Source of the DNA: Bacteroidota bacterium
Lineage (GTDB): Bacteria; Bacteroidota; Bacteroidia; AKYH767-A; OLB10
Assembly (NCBI GenBank): GCA_016721435.1
Contig: JADKIC010000018.1
Coordinates: 46,273 to 110,272 of the forward strand
Direction of reading: 5' to 3'
DNA length: 64,000 nt
Part shown: one piece after another, positions 18,747 through 27,812 of the stretch
How the letters are laid out: the number at the start of each line of letters is the position of its first letter
Position numbering within the stretch: position 1 is the first letter of the stretch
Notes under the pieces: model-generated
Database searches by the model: none
Told to the model about the DNA's origin: nothing
What the model saw: the letters and a program-made list of their open reading frames with translations, nothing else
Translations under genes and position numbers: made by a program

Positions 18747-21700
18747 AAATACCCAGGCTGCTCCATTAAAAGGTTATCTCCATAACCACCAATTATGGAA
18801 GTTTTACCATCAGCTGAAAGTGAAACGGAAGATCCTTGCAAAACCCTATAACTGCTACCGATGCTTCCTGAACCCACCCTTTTATTACCCTCTTGTTGGG
18901 ACCAGATACCACCGGAACGAGTATATACCCAGGAAGCTCCTGCCCGTTGTTATCTTCTTGTCCACCAACGATAGCAGTATTACCATCTGCAGAAAGTGAA
19001 ACTGAGGAGCCTTGCTTCCAGCGCCATTGTTTCCGAAACCAACCAATTTGCTTCCTTGCTGTGACCATGCATTTCCTGCACGCGAAAACACCCAAACCGC
19101 ACCTTGATTGCTATTATCACCATAACCGCCAGTCATTAGAGTATTACCATCTGCTGAAACCGCAACTGAAGCACTTTGATATGCAGCGCCCACATTTCCT
19201 GTACCTACTAATTTACTACCTTCCTGAGACCAGATTCCTGCTGAACGGGTAAAACCCAGATAGCACCTTGGTAATTATTATCAACAGCACCTCCCACAAT
19301 TGCTGTATTACCATCCGCTGAAACTGCAACTGAAGCACCTTGATGTGCAGCGCCCACATTTCCTGTTCCCACAAGTTTATTCCTGTTGTGACCATGTATT
19401 ACCTGAGCGAGTCCAAATCCAGGCAGCACCTTGGTTAGAATTATCATAATCTCCTCCAACAATGACAGTATTGCCATCTGCTGAAATCGAAACAGAAACA
19501 CCTTGCTGTGAGGCACCAATATTACCACTTCCCACCAATTTACTTCCAAACTGAGTCCAAATAGCTCCGGAACGAAAAAAGGAGTCGGTGTAACAGTAAA
19601 ATTACTGTTGCCGGTGGCCATACCACCATTTGTAACTACAGTTACAGCACCTGTAGCTGCTCCGGGCATTACCATGCCAACAAGGTTATTACCATCATTT
19701 GAAATAGTAATAGCCGGCACACCACCAACAGAAAAATTGGAAAGGTTGTTTAAGTTGGTTCCAATAACGGTTACCAGTGTACCCACTGGTCCACTTGCCG
19801 GTGTGAAGGAAGTTATTGTTGGTGGAAGCGCAGGAATAAACCCAGGAAGCGCCTTGCAGGCTGTTGTCTTTATATCCACCTACAAATGCAGTATTTCCAT
19901 TTGCGGAAAGTGAAACCGCAAATCCTTGATTAGAACCACCAGCATTCCCTGATCCAACCAGTTTAGTACCCTGCTGAGACCAGGTGTTTGCAGTACGCGT
20001 CCACACCCATGCTGCGCCTAAAAGACTATTATCTTCAAACCCTCCTACAATAGCTGTATTGCCATCGGCTGAGAGCGAAAGTGTAACTCCCTGCATTGAG
20101 GCGCCCACATTTCCGGTTCCAACCAGCTTACTTCCCTGTTGCGTCCAGGTACTCACATTACGTGTAAATACCCAGGCTGCACCTACACCGCCATTATCAA
20201 GGCGTCCTCCAATCATAGCCGTATTACCATCAGCAGATAGTGAAACTGAATTGCCTTGAGCCGGAAATCCAATACTTCCTGTCCCAACCAGTTTGCTTCC
20301 TTGTTGAATCCAGGTATTACCACTACGGACATACACCCAGGCTGCTCCCTTGTTGACTATTATCAGTAAATCCTCCGACAATACATGTTTTTCCATCAGC
20401 CGACATGGCTGCTCGAAATACCCTGATTGGCAGCGCCGGTGTTACCCGTTCCAACAAGTTTACTACCCAGTTGCGACCAACTCTCCCATTGCGGAAAATA
20501 TCCAGCCAGCACCCTGGCCGCTGTTATCATTTTTACCACCTACAATTGCGGTATTACCATCGGCTGAAATTGCAACGGACCAACCTTGTTCAGCAGTTCC
20601 AACATTGCCGGTACCCACCAGTTTACTTCCCTGCTGCGACCATGTAGTACCGGTTCGTGTCCATATCCATGCAGCACCCTGAAAGAATTATCAAATCGTC
20701 CACCAACAATAGCCGTTTTGCCATCTGCAGAGACTGCAACTGAAATTCCTTGATGTGATGCACCTACACTACCACTTCCCACCAGTTTATTGCCTTGTTG
20801 TGTCCATGTGCTACCGGCACGAACGTAAACCCATACAGCGCCAATTCCACCATTATCACTATAGCCTCCTACAATAGCAGTATTGCCATCTGCTGAAACG
20901 GCAACAGAAACACCCTGAGATGCAGCCGAAACATTTCCAGTACCTATCAGTTTGTTACCCTGCTGTGCTCCCGGATATGGTGTTGATGTAACAGTAAAAT
21001 TGCTATCACTGTTAACAGTACCTGTTAGCGTTGATATTGAAACAGGTCCCGTAACTGCACCCGGCATTACCATTCCAATCAGGGTAGTACCATTATTTGA
21101 AATTGTTATTGCTGATACACCGCCAATTGAAAAGAACTTAGGTTATTCAGGTTATTACCGGTTATAGTTACCAACGTACCTACAGCACCGTTAGTTGGCC
21201 CTAATGAAGTAATTATTGGCGGAGGGGTTGGAACAAAATCCATGCAGCACCCTGACCACTGTTATCATTAAATCCACCAACAATTGCAGTACTACCATCA
21301 GATGAAAGTGAAACGGATGTTCCCATCGCAGCAGCCAAATTTCCGTGCAACAAGTTTACTTCCCAATTGTGTCCAGGTACCACCCGAACGGAATAAACCC
21401 ATGCAGCTCCCTGACTTCCGTTATCGTCCTTTCCCACAATAGCTTTATCCCCATCTGCAGAAAGCGAGACAGCATAGCCTTGAAAAGCCACTCCAACGTT
21501 TCCGGTACCTTCCAATTTATTGCCTTGTTGTGTCCAGGTACTTCCGGAGCGGGTATAAACCCATGCTGCTCCTTGTGCACCATTGTCATAAGGAGCGCCC
21601 ACAATAGCCGTATTGCCATCAGCAGAAAGAGAAACTGAAAAACCCTGTTGCGAAGGAGCTACACTTCCGGTGCCAACCAGTTTGCTACCCTGTTGTGTCC

Positions 21701-22906
21701 AGGTGCTGCCTGTTCTAGAAAAACCCATGCGGCTCCAGTTTCACCATCATCAAAATAGCCGCCCACTATTGCAGTATTACCATCTGCAGATAAGGAAACA
21801 GCACTGCCTTGAAGAGTCATACCCAAACTTCCGGTACCCACCAGTTTAGTACCCTGTTGCGTCCATAATGAACCGGATCGAACCCATACCCAGACAGCTC
21901 CCATACCGCCGTTGTCACCGTTCCCCCCTGCAATAATAGTATTACCATCGGCAGAAATAGAAACGGCCCACCCTTGATTTGCAGCTCCAATATTACCGGT
22001 ACCAATCAATTTATTGCCTTGTTGGGACCAGATAGCACCCGACCGCGTCCATACCCAGATTGCACCCTGACCATTATTATCATTATAACCGCCGGTAACC
22101 GCAGTATTTCCATCTGCGGAAATTGCAACTGAATATCCCTGATAAGCGGCCCCTACATTACCGGTGCCCACCAATTTACTTCCCTGCTGAGACCATGTAC
22201 CACCTGTTCGGGTATACACCCATGCAGCACCCTGCCCGCCATTATCTTCAGGTCCTCCAACAATTGCTGTATTACCATCAGCAGAAATAGCGACTGTATT
22301 CCTTGAGAGGCGGCTCCAAGATTGCCTGTACCTACTAATTTAGTTCCCTGTTGCGTGCCGGGAACAGGGTTGCAGTAACTGTGAAACCGGAGCTACTTGT
22401 TGCAGTTCCTCCGACAGTTGCAATTGAAACTAATCCTGTCACAGTACCAGGCATTGCCATTGCCACTATTGAGGTGCCGTTGTTTGATATTACTATTGCC
22501 GGTACACCACCAATAGTTAATGAGGAAGGGTTAATCAGGTTTGTTCCGGAGATCGTGACAAGAGTTCCTACTGCACCACTGTCCGGGGTAATTGTTGTAA
22601 TAGTTGGAGGAGATAATGGAATAAAAATCCATGCAGCACCCTGTAATGAATTATCCCACGACCTCCGATGATTACTGTACTTGCATCAGCAGATAAATCA
22701 ACTGATGTGCCTTGATAGGAAATACCGGAATTCCCTGTACCTATCAACTTATTTCCCTGCTGAGCCCAGCTACTCCCATTTCTTTTCCAAACCCATGCAG
22801 CGCCAATGCTTCCATTGTCAGCAGATCCACCGACAATAGCCGTACTACCATCTGCAGAGATTGAAACAGAAAATCCCTGTGATTGACTCAATACCACCAC
22901 TACCTA

Positions 22907-23935
22907 CTAATTTATTACCAAGTTGTAACCAAACACCTCCTGTACGCAACCATACCCAAGCCGCCCAATATTTAGGTTATCACCTGGTCCACCAACAATT
23001 ACTACATTACCATCAGCTGAAATTGAGACTGAACGTCCTTGAACTTGAATGCCAACACCACCTGTACCAACTAATTTATTTCCTTGTTGTAACCACGTAC
23101 CACCAGTACGAATCCAAATCCAAGCTGCACCATTTGGAAAGTTATCATTAGGACCTCCTACTATCGCAGTATTACCATCATCGGAAAGGCATACTGATCT
23201 ACCTTGATTAGAACTACCAACATATCCACCACCAACAAGTTTTCCGCCTTCTTGAGTCCAGTTACCTCCATTTCTTTTCCATACCCATGCCGCTCCAACA
23301 TTACCATTGTCAGCAAATCCTCCGACAATGACAGTATTACCATCTGCTGAAATTGAGACAGATGTACCCTGTTGTGCCGCACCCGTATTACCACTTCCAA
23401 CAAGCTTAACACCCTGTTGGGTCCATAATGTACCTGTCCTTGTCCATATCCAGGCAGCGCCCTGATTACTATTATCGCCAAAACCACCAGCTACTGCTGT
23501 ATTACCATCAGCAGAAATAGAAACGGAAATTCCCTGCCTCGCGGCACCTATATTTCCTGTGCCAACTAATTTACTCCCTTGTTGGTTCCAAAATCCACCA
23601 ATACGAGTATAAATCCACAAATGAAATTCATGCTGCCTGTAGCGCTTCCTCCGGCAGTAGTGACAGATATCAATCCGGTGACAGCGCCTGGCATAACCAT
23701 TCCTACCAATGTAGTTCCTGGAATTAGAAATAACCAGTGCGGAAACTCCGCCAATGGAGAAGGCCGACGTATTTCCGAGATCGGTTCCGGTAATGGTTAC
23801 TAAAGAACCTACGCTACCACTATCAGGTGCAAAGGAAGTTATCTGTGGAGCCTGAGCATAAATTTCCTTAAATGAAAATAAAACTTTCAGTAGAATCAAA
23901 CAAAATAAGATAACGGGTCTATTATTTATTTTCAT
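22907..23935 (-). CDS. Open fragment: signal peptide, first IPT/TIG domain and FG-GAP-like repeats
   Basis: 342 aa. A signal peptide (cleavage after YAQ near residue 28) is followed by the first IPT/TIG domain (PQITSFAPDSGSVGSLVTIT). Residues about 83-113 are nonsense (RNYIGRNGYARR...) because of two compensating indels: the correct GTTLVGMVMPGAVTGLISVT is found in another frame at about 23590-23720. Five propeller units follow before the frame ends at about 22960. Confidence 0.65.
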   Translation of the reverse strand: MKINNRPVILFCLILLKVLFSFKEIYAQAPQITSFAPDSGSVGSLVTITGTDLGNTSAFSIGGVSALVISNSRNYIGRNGYARRCHRIDICHYCRRKRYRQHEFHLWIYTRIGGFWNQQGSKLVGTGNIGAARQGISVSISADGNTAVAGGFGDNSNQGAAWIWTRTGTLWTQQGVKLVGSGNTGAAQQGTSVSISADGNTVIVGGFADNGNVGAAWVWKRNGGNWTQEGGKLVGGGYVGSSNQGRSVCLSDDGNTAIVGGPNDNFPNGAAWIWIRTGGTWLQQGNKLVGTGGVGIQVQGRSVSISADGNVVIVGGPGDNLNIGRLGYGCVQEVFGYNLVIN

Positions 23936-24757
23936 AAAACATTTGTTTTAGGCTGGGTAATTAATGCATATAAAATCACTTGGCAGGATCCTGAATGTGA
24001 GGTAAATATTTCTTTTAGTACGGTTAATAGCGGCCCAATCCGGTAAATAAAAGCGGCAGTCTGATCAATATGATACATCTCTTTAGCCAATAATTTGCAC
24101 TATATAAGTAATTGATATTTTTTTTGAAAATATTCAAGATATAATCATATTCAGAATGCAAGATATATAAAAAATTAATTTGATCAACAAAACGAACAAA
24201 AAATTGTAATGCAGGTGTTATTTGGGCGATATCCATTTCTTAGTTGAAAATTAAGAAGCAGACTTCAGTGATATAGATATTTTGACCCGTCCTCAAAAAG
24301 TTTACAGGTTAGCATGATAATCCTGATTTAAGTTTACACCAAATTTTAGTGCTGATATGGGTTTACAATATCTAAACTCATTATAAAAACTTTCCACCAC
24401 TTCTAAAAATAATTCAGCAAATCAAAACAATTGCAGCAAATTATATGATAAAGCAAAAGTAAGATGTTCTATTTTCCTAATTTATTTTTCTCGTTTCAAA
24501 AAAATATGGTCTCTTAGATTGACGTCAAAAAGAAAATATCAACAAGAAAAATGATGCAAATATTAACAAACTAACACAATAAAATAACATGAGGGTAGTA
24601 CTATTTTTTTCTGTGACAAACGTTTATCCCAAACGCATGTAAAGCATTGACATTGTTTGCACTTTAAATTTTGTATAGGGGAAATAAAACACGCTAATTC
24701 TTGATGTTATTAAAACCGGAAGTTTAGGTTAATCTAACCTGTTCATTTAATACTTGG
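23936..24757. other. AT-rich intergenic region between the two propeller genes
   Basis: 822 bp with no convincing gene. The only open frames (for example 24024-24236, minus) lack composition or motif support. It should hold the promoter of the FG-GAP gene at its left end and the 3' flank of the 24.7-kb gene at its right end. No tRNA, CRISPR or complete mobile element was seen. Confidence 0.5.
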
Positions 24758-25052
24758 TTAAGGGATGGTAAAATCATAAGTAACCGCTGTACCATTAAAC
24801 AGAATTGGGAATTTACTCCAGGTTTCGATAGCGTTGGGATGACGTACCAAGATGTAATAACTATTCCCAATACTACTTCCGGGGAAAACAAAGTTGCCCA
24901 TTCCGGAAGTACTAACTGTACCGGAAACGCTATGTATTATCTGGAACGGATTTGTAGATTCGTGTAACTCTACCGTTATTGAATCACACACTGAGGGATA
25001 ATTAATCGGGTCCAATACTGCTTGCATAAATCCACCTCCAATGTAAAATCCT
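24745..25052 (-). repeat. Copy B of the duplicated 3' gene end
   Basis: Near-identical to 16538-16841 and here in a clean reading frame: NLKLFIEGFYIGGGFMQAVL, then CDSITVELHESTNPFQIIH and VFPGSSIGNSYYILVRHPNA, ending YDFTIP. The matched segment runs about 13 bp past the stop, which points to DNA-level copying rather than protein-level convergence. Confidence 0.85.
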
Positions 25053-26734
25053 TCGATAAATAATTTCAGATTAAGCGTAATTCCGCTTGAACAATTGTTG
25101 TTGTTAATAACTATGCTCGTAGAAGGACTTGCTCCGCAATTGTTTTGTTGCACCACTTTAATAGTATCGGGTGCTAAAAATTTGAATCAAATAATACGCT
25201 TATACTATTTGTACCTTTGCCCACTGTCAATGATAGCCCCATAAGGCACGGTCCAGTTATAAGTAATACCGGGCACTTGTGCAACAGAAAAGAGACCGTG
25301 TCGCCAGGGCAAACAGTAGTCGCTGATGCGGCAATACTGCCTGATTGCACAGGCAGATTACAAGGATTGTATTTGATTAAATACTCTCTGTTATAGTAAT
25401 AAAGATTAGCGCTGTTATCTACTGCAAAACCATTGTTTGCACCAAAGGCTGGATCCGAATCCGTATATTGCCATGCCAAAGCACCTGACGGAGAAATTTT
25501 ATTTATTTTAAAAAAATAAAGAGCATCCCACTCATAATAGTAAAGATTACCTGCATTGTCAACTCTATATACGGGTGAATTATCGTAAAACGCTTCCATA
25601 TCTGCATTTACCGTTCCGCCTGCACCAGTAGTCCAAAGCTCATTGCCGGTTGGTGAGACTTTTTTTATCGTAAAACTCGTATTGCTTGGAACTTGAGAAT
25701 AATAACCCCAATAAATATTGCCATTCCCATCCGTTTCAATTCTACCTCCTCCACCAAAACTTCCATTAAGGTCAAACCTGTTCCATAAAAAAGCTCCTGA
25801 ATTGCTAATTGCGGTCAAATACGGCACATAAGGTGTAGATGATAAGTCGCCGTTATTTCAACCGTTGTAATCACATGTTGAGTAATTTCATCATATTTCA
25901 AATTTTTTTGCGTAACATCAAATCCATCTGGATTATAGATACCCGAATAATAAATATTATTACAAACAATACTTCCTGCTGCACTTACCTTCATTACATG
26001 ATACCTGATTTCTCCATTTGTAACATAACGCAACGTAGTATAAGAAAAATATATATTTCCGCTATCAATATCAAACAATGGTTCAGCGTTCTAAAATTTA
26101 AAAAAAGTAGTTACGTTAAGATATCCGTACACGTTACAGGCTGGTAATGAAAATTCATTACCATATTTCCTCCTCCATCCAGCTTTATAAATTCTACCCC
26201 TTCCATATAATTTACAAGATATTGCTGAGTACCCGGATCATAACAGGATATTGAATCCCTTGTAGTGTATCCCAAAACCACATTGCCTGCATTGTCAATT
26301 CTGATGCGAGCAGGGGCAACATAAAAATCCGGAGGCAGTGTATAAACCCATTGTTGCACACCAGCAGGCGAGTATTTAACTAACCATGCATCACTACCAG
26401 TGCCACCATCTTCACCAAAACAATAAACATTGCCCGATGCATCCACTTGCATGTCTTTGGCATAAATATTAGATTGCACAAAAGAATTCTGCCAAAGTAA
26501 GGTGCCACTGGCATTTCTTTTTTGAGTGAGCATGGTCCAATCAGGCGAGGTAACTTTAGTAGCAAGCGTATATACATTGCCCTGGCTATCAAGCCTTATT
26601 TTACTGGCATCTAATTGTACAGAATTATCGTTGGTATCCACCCATTGTTTAATTAGTTGGGCATGCGCATTTAAATTGGTTAAAATAAAAATGCATAATA
26701 GCAGTAAAAACTTAGGAATGCCGTTTAATTTCAT
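24758..26734 (-). pseudogene. Secreted beta-propeller protein with shared C-terminal domain, frameshifted
   Basis: About 655 codons in four pieces: 26734-26111 (signal peptide MKLNGIPKFLLLLCIFILTN...AHAQ and propeller blades such as DASGNVYCFGEDGGTGSDAW and LVKYSPAGVQQW), 26078-25815, 25827-25174 (more blades, for example NGNIYWGYYSQVPSNT, and an Ig-like unit with VCPGDTVSF) and 25156-24758 (the C-terminal domain). The blades have a W/Y-K.(S/N).(S/T)G...W pattern as in PQQ-like or SBBP propellers. No T9SS sorting domain follows the final YDFTIP. It should be exported; its function is unknown. At least three indels separate the pieces. Confidence 0.75.
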
Positions 26735-27040
26735 ATTGCAAGATGATGGATAATTAGAGGATAATTAAGTATCTCCATTGAGTAGGTTTCCAAATGTAGA
26801 AAATATATTATTTCCGTACAAGGGGGTATTCCATCCACCTGCTACCTATTTGGGGTCTTCCCCAACTAGTTGATTTAGTTCCATCAGCGTCTCTAGCCAA
26901 TTCGCGGGCAATCTGATGCAATTGAAGGTATAAATAATATAGTAATTTTCCATCAATACAGATTTACTTCTTCCATTTGCAACACGAATAGGCAAAAACT
27001 TACTAGTGGAAAGAACACCATCAAGGGCGAAAAAAGTCGG

Positions 27041-27077
27041 ATCTCCCAATGTACTATTTTTGACCCCTGAGAGTTGG
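27041..27077 (+). repeat. Direct repeat, copy 1: duplicated tRNA-Ser promoter and 5' end
   Basis: 37 bp starting ATCTCCCAATGTACTATTTT and ending GAGAGTTGG match 27510-27545 with one substitution and one extra T. In copy 2 the segment leads into the complete tRNA-Ser; here it breaks off after the first tRNA bases. This copy keeps an exact TAnnTTTG box (TATTTTTG, 27055-27062). Confidence 0.85.
27055..27062 (+). promoter_or_regulatory. Candidate -7 box (TATTTTTG) that may drive the GIY-YIG gene
   Basis: An exact TAnnTTTG element inside direct-repeat copy 1, facing the GIY-YIG gene 124 bp downstream. If active it would transcribe through the palindromic region at 27080-27139 into the nuclease gene. 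Confidence 0.4.
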
Positions 27078-27079
27078 TC

Positions 27080-27139
27080 GCGAGGCGTGGCTCGCGATGG
27101 CGAGCAACAATCCTCATGAAATGAGGCTGAGCGCCTCGC
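27080..27139. repeat. REP-like palindromic cluster
   Basis: Three small hairpins lie end to end: GCGAG-GCGTGG-CTCGC (27080-27095), CTCAT-GAA-ATGAG (27113-27125) and GAGGC-TGAGC-GCCTC (27123-27137). In addition GCGAGGCG (27080-27087) pairs with CGCCTCGC (27132-27139), so the whole can fold as one large stem. It is GC-rich in an AT-rich surrounding. Confidence 0.7.
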
Positions 27140-27185
27140 CACAGTGTGGTCGATTTTAATACGCCTCAAATTAGTTTTATTAAAA

Positions 27186-27449
27186 ATGTATTTCGTCTAT
27201 ATTCTTTACTCAAAACAATTTGAACGCTACTACATCGGTCAAACGAATGATATTCTGCAAAGAATAAATCTTCACAATTCAGCCAAAGTCCCTTCCACAG
27301 CTAGCTATATTCCATGGGAACTTATTGGGTACATTGAAAAAGAAAACCGGTCTCAGGCTATGATTCTGGAAAAGAAACTAAAAAATCTGAATCAGCCTGA
27401 TTTGAGAAAATTTATTCGAAAACATCTCCCATTCAAAATATCATTTTGA
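27186..27449 (+). CDS. Small GIY-YIG nuclease family protein
   Basis: 87 aa from the ATG at 27186. The start MYFVYILYSKQFERYYIGQT contains the two catalytic-core strands (YVYIL-type and YYIG), followed by the helix with the conserved arginine (NDILQRINLHN), W-E-L-I-G-Y, and a basic C-terminus (KKLKNLNQPDLRKFIRKHLP). This matches the UPF0213-like stand-alone GIY-YIG domain; the family makes DNA strand breaks in repair, restriction or homing, but many single-domain members have no assigned job. The gene lies exactly between a partial and a complete copy of a tRNA-Ser 5' region, suggesting it arrived as part of a tRNA-targeted insertion. Confidence 0.88.
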   Translation: MYFVYILYSKQFERYYIGQTNDILQRINLHNSAKVPSTASYIPWELIGYIEKENRSQAMILEKKLKNLNQPDLRKFIRKHLPFKISF

Positions 27450-27509
27450 TTATCAACCGAATGTTGAGATTATATTTCAAGCAAGAAAATTTCCTCATTC
27501 CGCCAACAT

Positions 27510-27545
27510 ATCTCCCAATGTACTATTTTGACCCCGGAGAGTTGG
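27510..27545 (+). repeat. Direct repeat, copy 2: tRNA-Ser promoter and 5' end
   Basis: 36 bp matching copy 1 at 27041-27077 and running into the complete tRNA-Ser gene. It contains TATTTTG at 27524-27530, one T short of a perfect TAnnTTTG box; copy 1 has the full T5 run. Confidence 0.85.
27524..27530 (+). promoter_or_regulatory. Candidate -7 region of the tRNA-Ser gene
   Basis: TATTTTG ends 5 bp before the mature tRNA 5' end, the right spacing for transcription starting close to position 1 of the tRNA. The missing T relative to copy 1 may be real or another homopolymer indel. Confidence 0.4.
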
Positions 27546-27625
27546 CAGAGCGGTCGATTGCGGCAGTCTTGAAAACTGTTGAGGTGTTAAAGCCTCCTGG
27601 GGTTCGAATCCCTAACTCTCCGCCA
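27536..27625 (+). tRNA. tRNA-Ser (anticodon TGA)
   Basis: 90 nt including an encoded CCA. The acceptor stem pairs GGAGAGT (27536-27542) with ACTCTCC (27615-27621), followed by discriminator G and CCA. The anticodon loop is CTTGAAA with TGA as anticodon, the T-arm has GGTTCGAATCC, and the long variable arm is class II as expected for serine. It reads UCN serine codons. Confidence 0.95.
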
Positions 27626-27636
27626 ATTGAATATCA

Positions 27637-27659
27637 ATGCCCCTCACGGGGCATTTTTT
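27637..27659 (+). terminator. Intrinsic terminator of tRNA-Ser
   Basis: ATGCCCC-TCAC-GGGGCAT followed by a run of six T begins 12 bp after the tRNA CCA end. Confidence 0.85.
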
Positions 27660-27761
27660 ATTTCCGGACACCTTTTTATGATCGATATGAAACCCGGAAA
27701 GGCAGCAATCAATTAATATATACAACTAAATAACAGTTGATTAAGGTGGATATTAGGCAAT

Positions 27762-27790
27762 AAAAAACGGCCGGGAAATGTCCGACCGTT
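27762..27790 (-). terminator. Intrinsic terminator of the beta-helix/cadherin-like gene
   Basis: On the minus strand an ACGGtCGG / CCGGCCGT stem with one mismatch is followed by TTTTTT, about 20 bp after the stop of the gene ending at 27813. Confidence 0.75.
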
Positions 27791-27812
27791 TCTCATCTTT
27801 TGCAGCTGTTTC

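Larger units (their letters stand above)
16551..23935 (-). pseudogene. Giant IPT/TIG plus FG-GAP-like repeat surface protein, multiply frameshifted
   Basis: One gene of about 2,460 codons: signal peptide at 23935 (MKINNRPVILFCLILLKVLF...YAQ), five IPT/TIG Ig-like domains (centred about 23750, 22500, 21110, 19720 and 18610) and between them blocks of a ~54-aa beta-propeller unit (SADGNTAIVGG..DN..QGAAWV then W.QQG.KLVGTGN.GA), the FG-GAP_2 type. It ends with an Ig-like region and the shared C-terminal domain stopping at TAA 16553-16551. The frame changes about fifteen times; open pieces include 22907-23935, 22568-22900, 21659-22219, 21213-21728, 20540-21073, 19695-20396, 19208-19879, 18793-19193, 17397-18746 and 16795-17241. 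It is probably an exported adhesin or enzyme scaffold. Errors, repeat misassembly and real decay are all possible. Confidence 0.8.

Noticed and set aside
17893..18999. Plus-strand open frames with Pro/Cys-rich repeats
   Set aside because: They are complements of the FG-GAP-like repeats; the minus strand carries the signal peptide and domain motifs.
24024..24236. 70-aa minus-strand open frame in the AT-rich gap
   Set aside because: Low-complexity, AT-driven composition with no ribosome site, motif or neighbour support.
24280..24400. Possible insertion-sequence end (GACCCGTCCTCAAAAAGTTT)
   Set aside because: It vaguely recalls transposon ends, but there is no matching second end, target duplication or transposase.
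26846..27169. 107-aa minus-strand open frame
   Set aside because: It overlaps the direct repeat and palindromic cluster, has no motif and no plausible start context; reads as chance.
27446..27733. 95-aa open frame across the tRNA region
   Set aside because: It translates through the tRNA-Ser gene and its terminator, so it is not coding.
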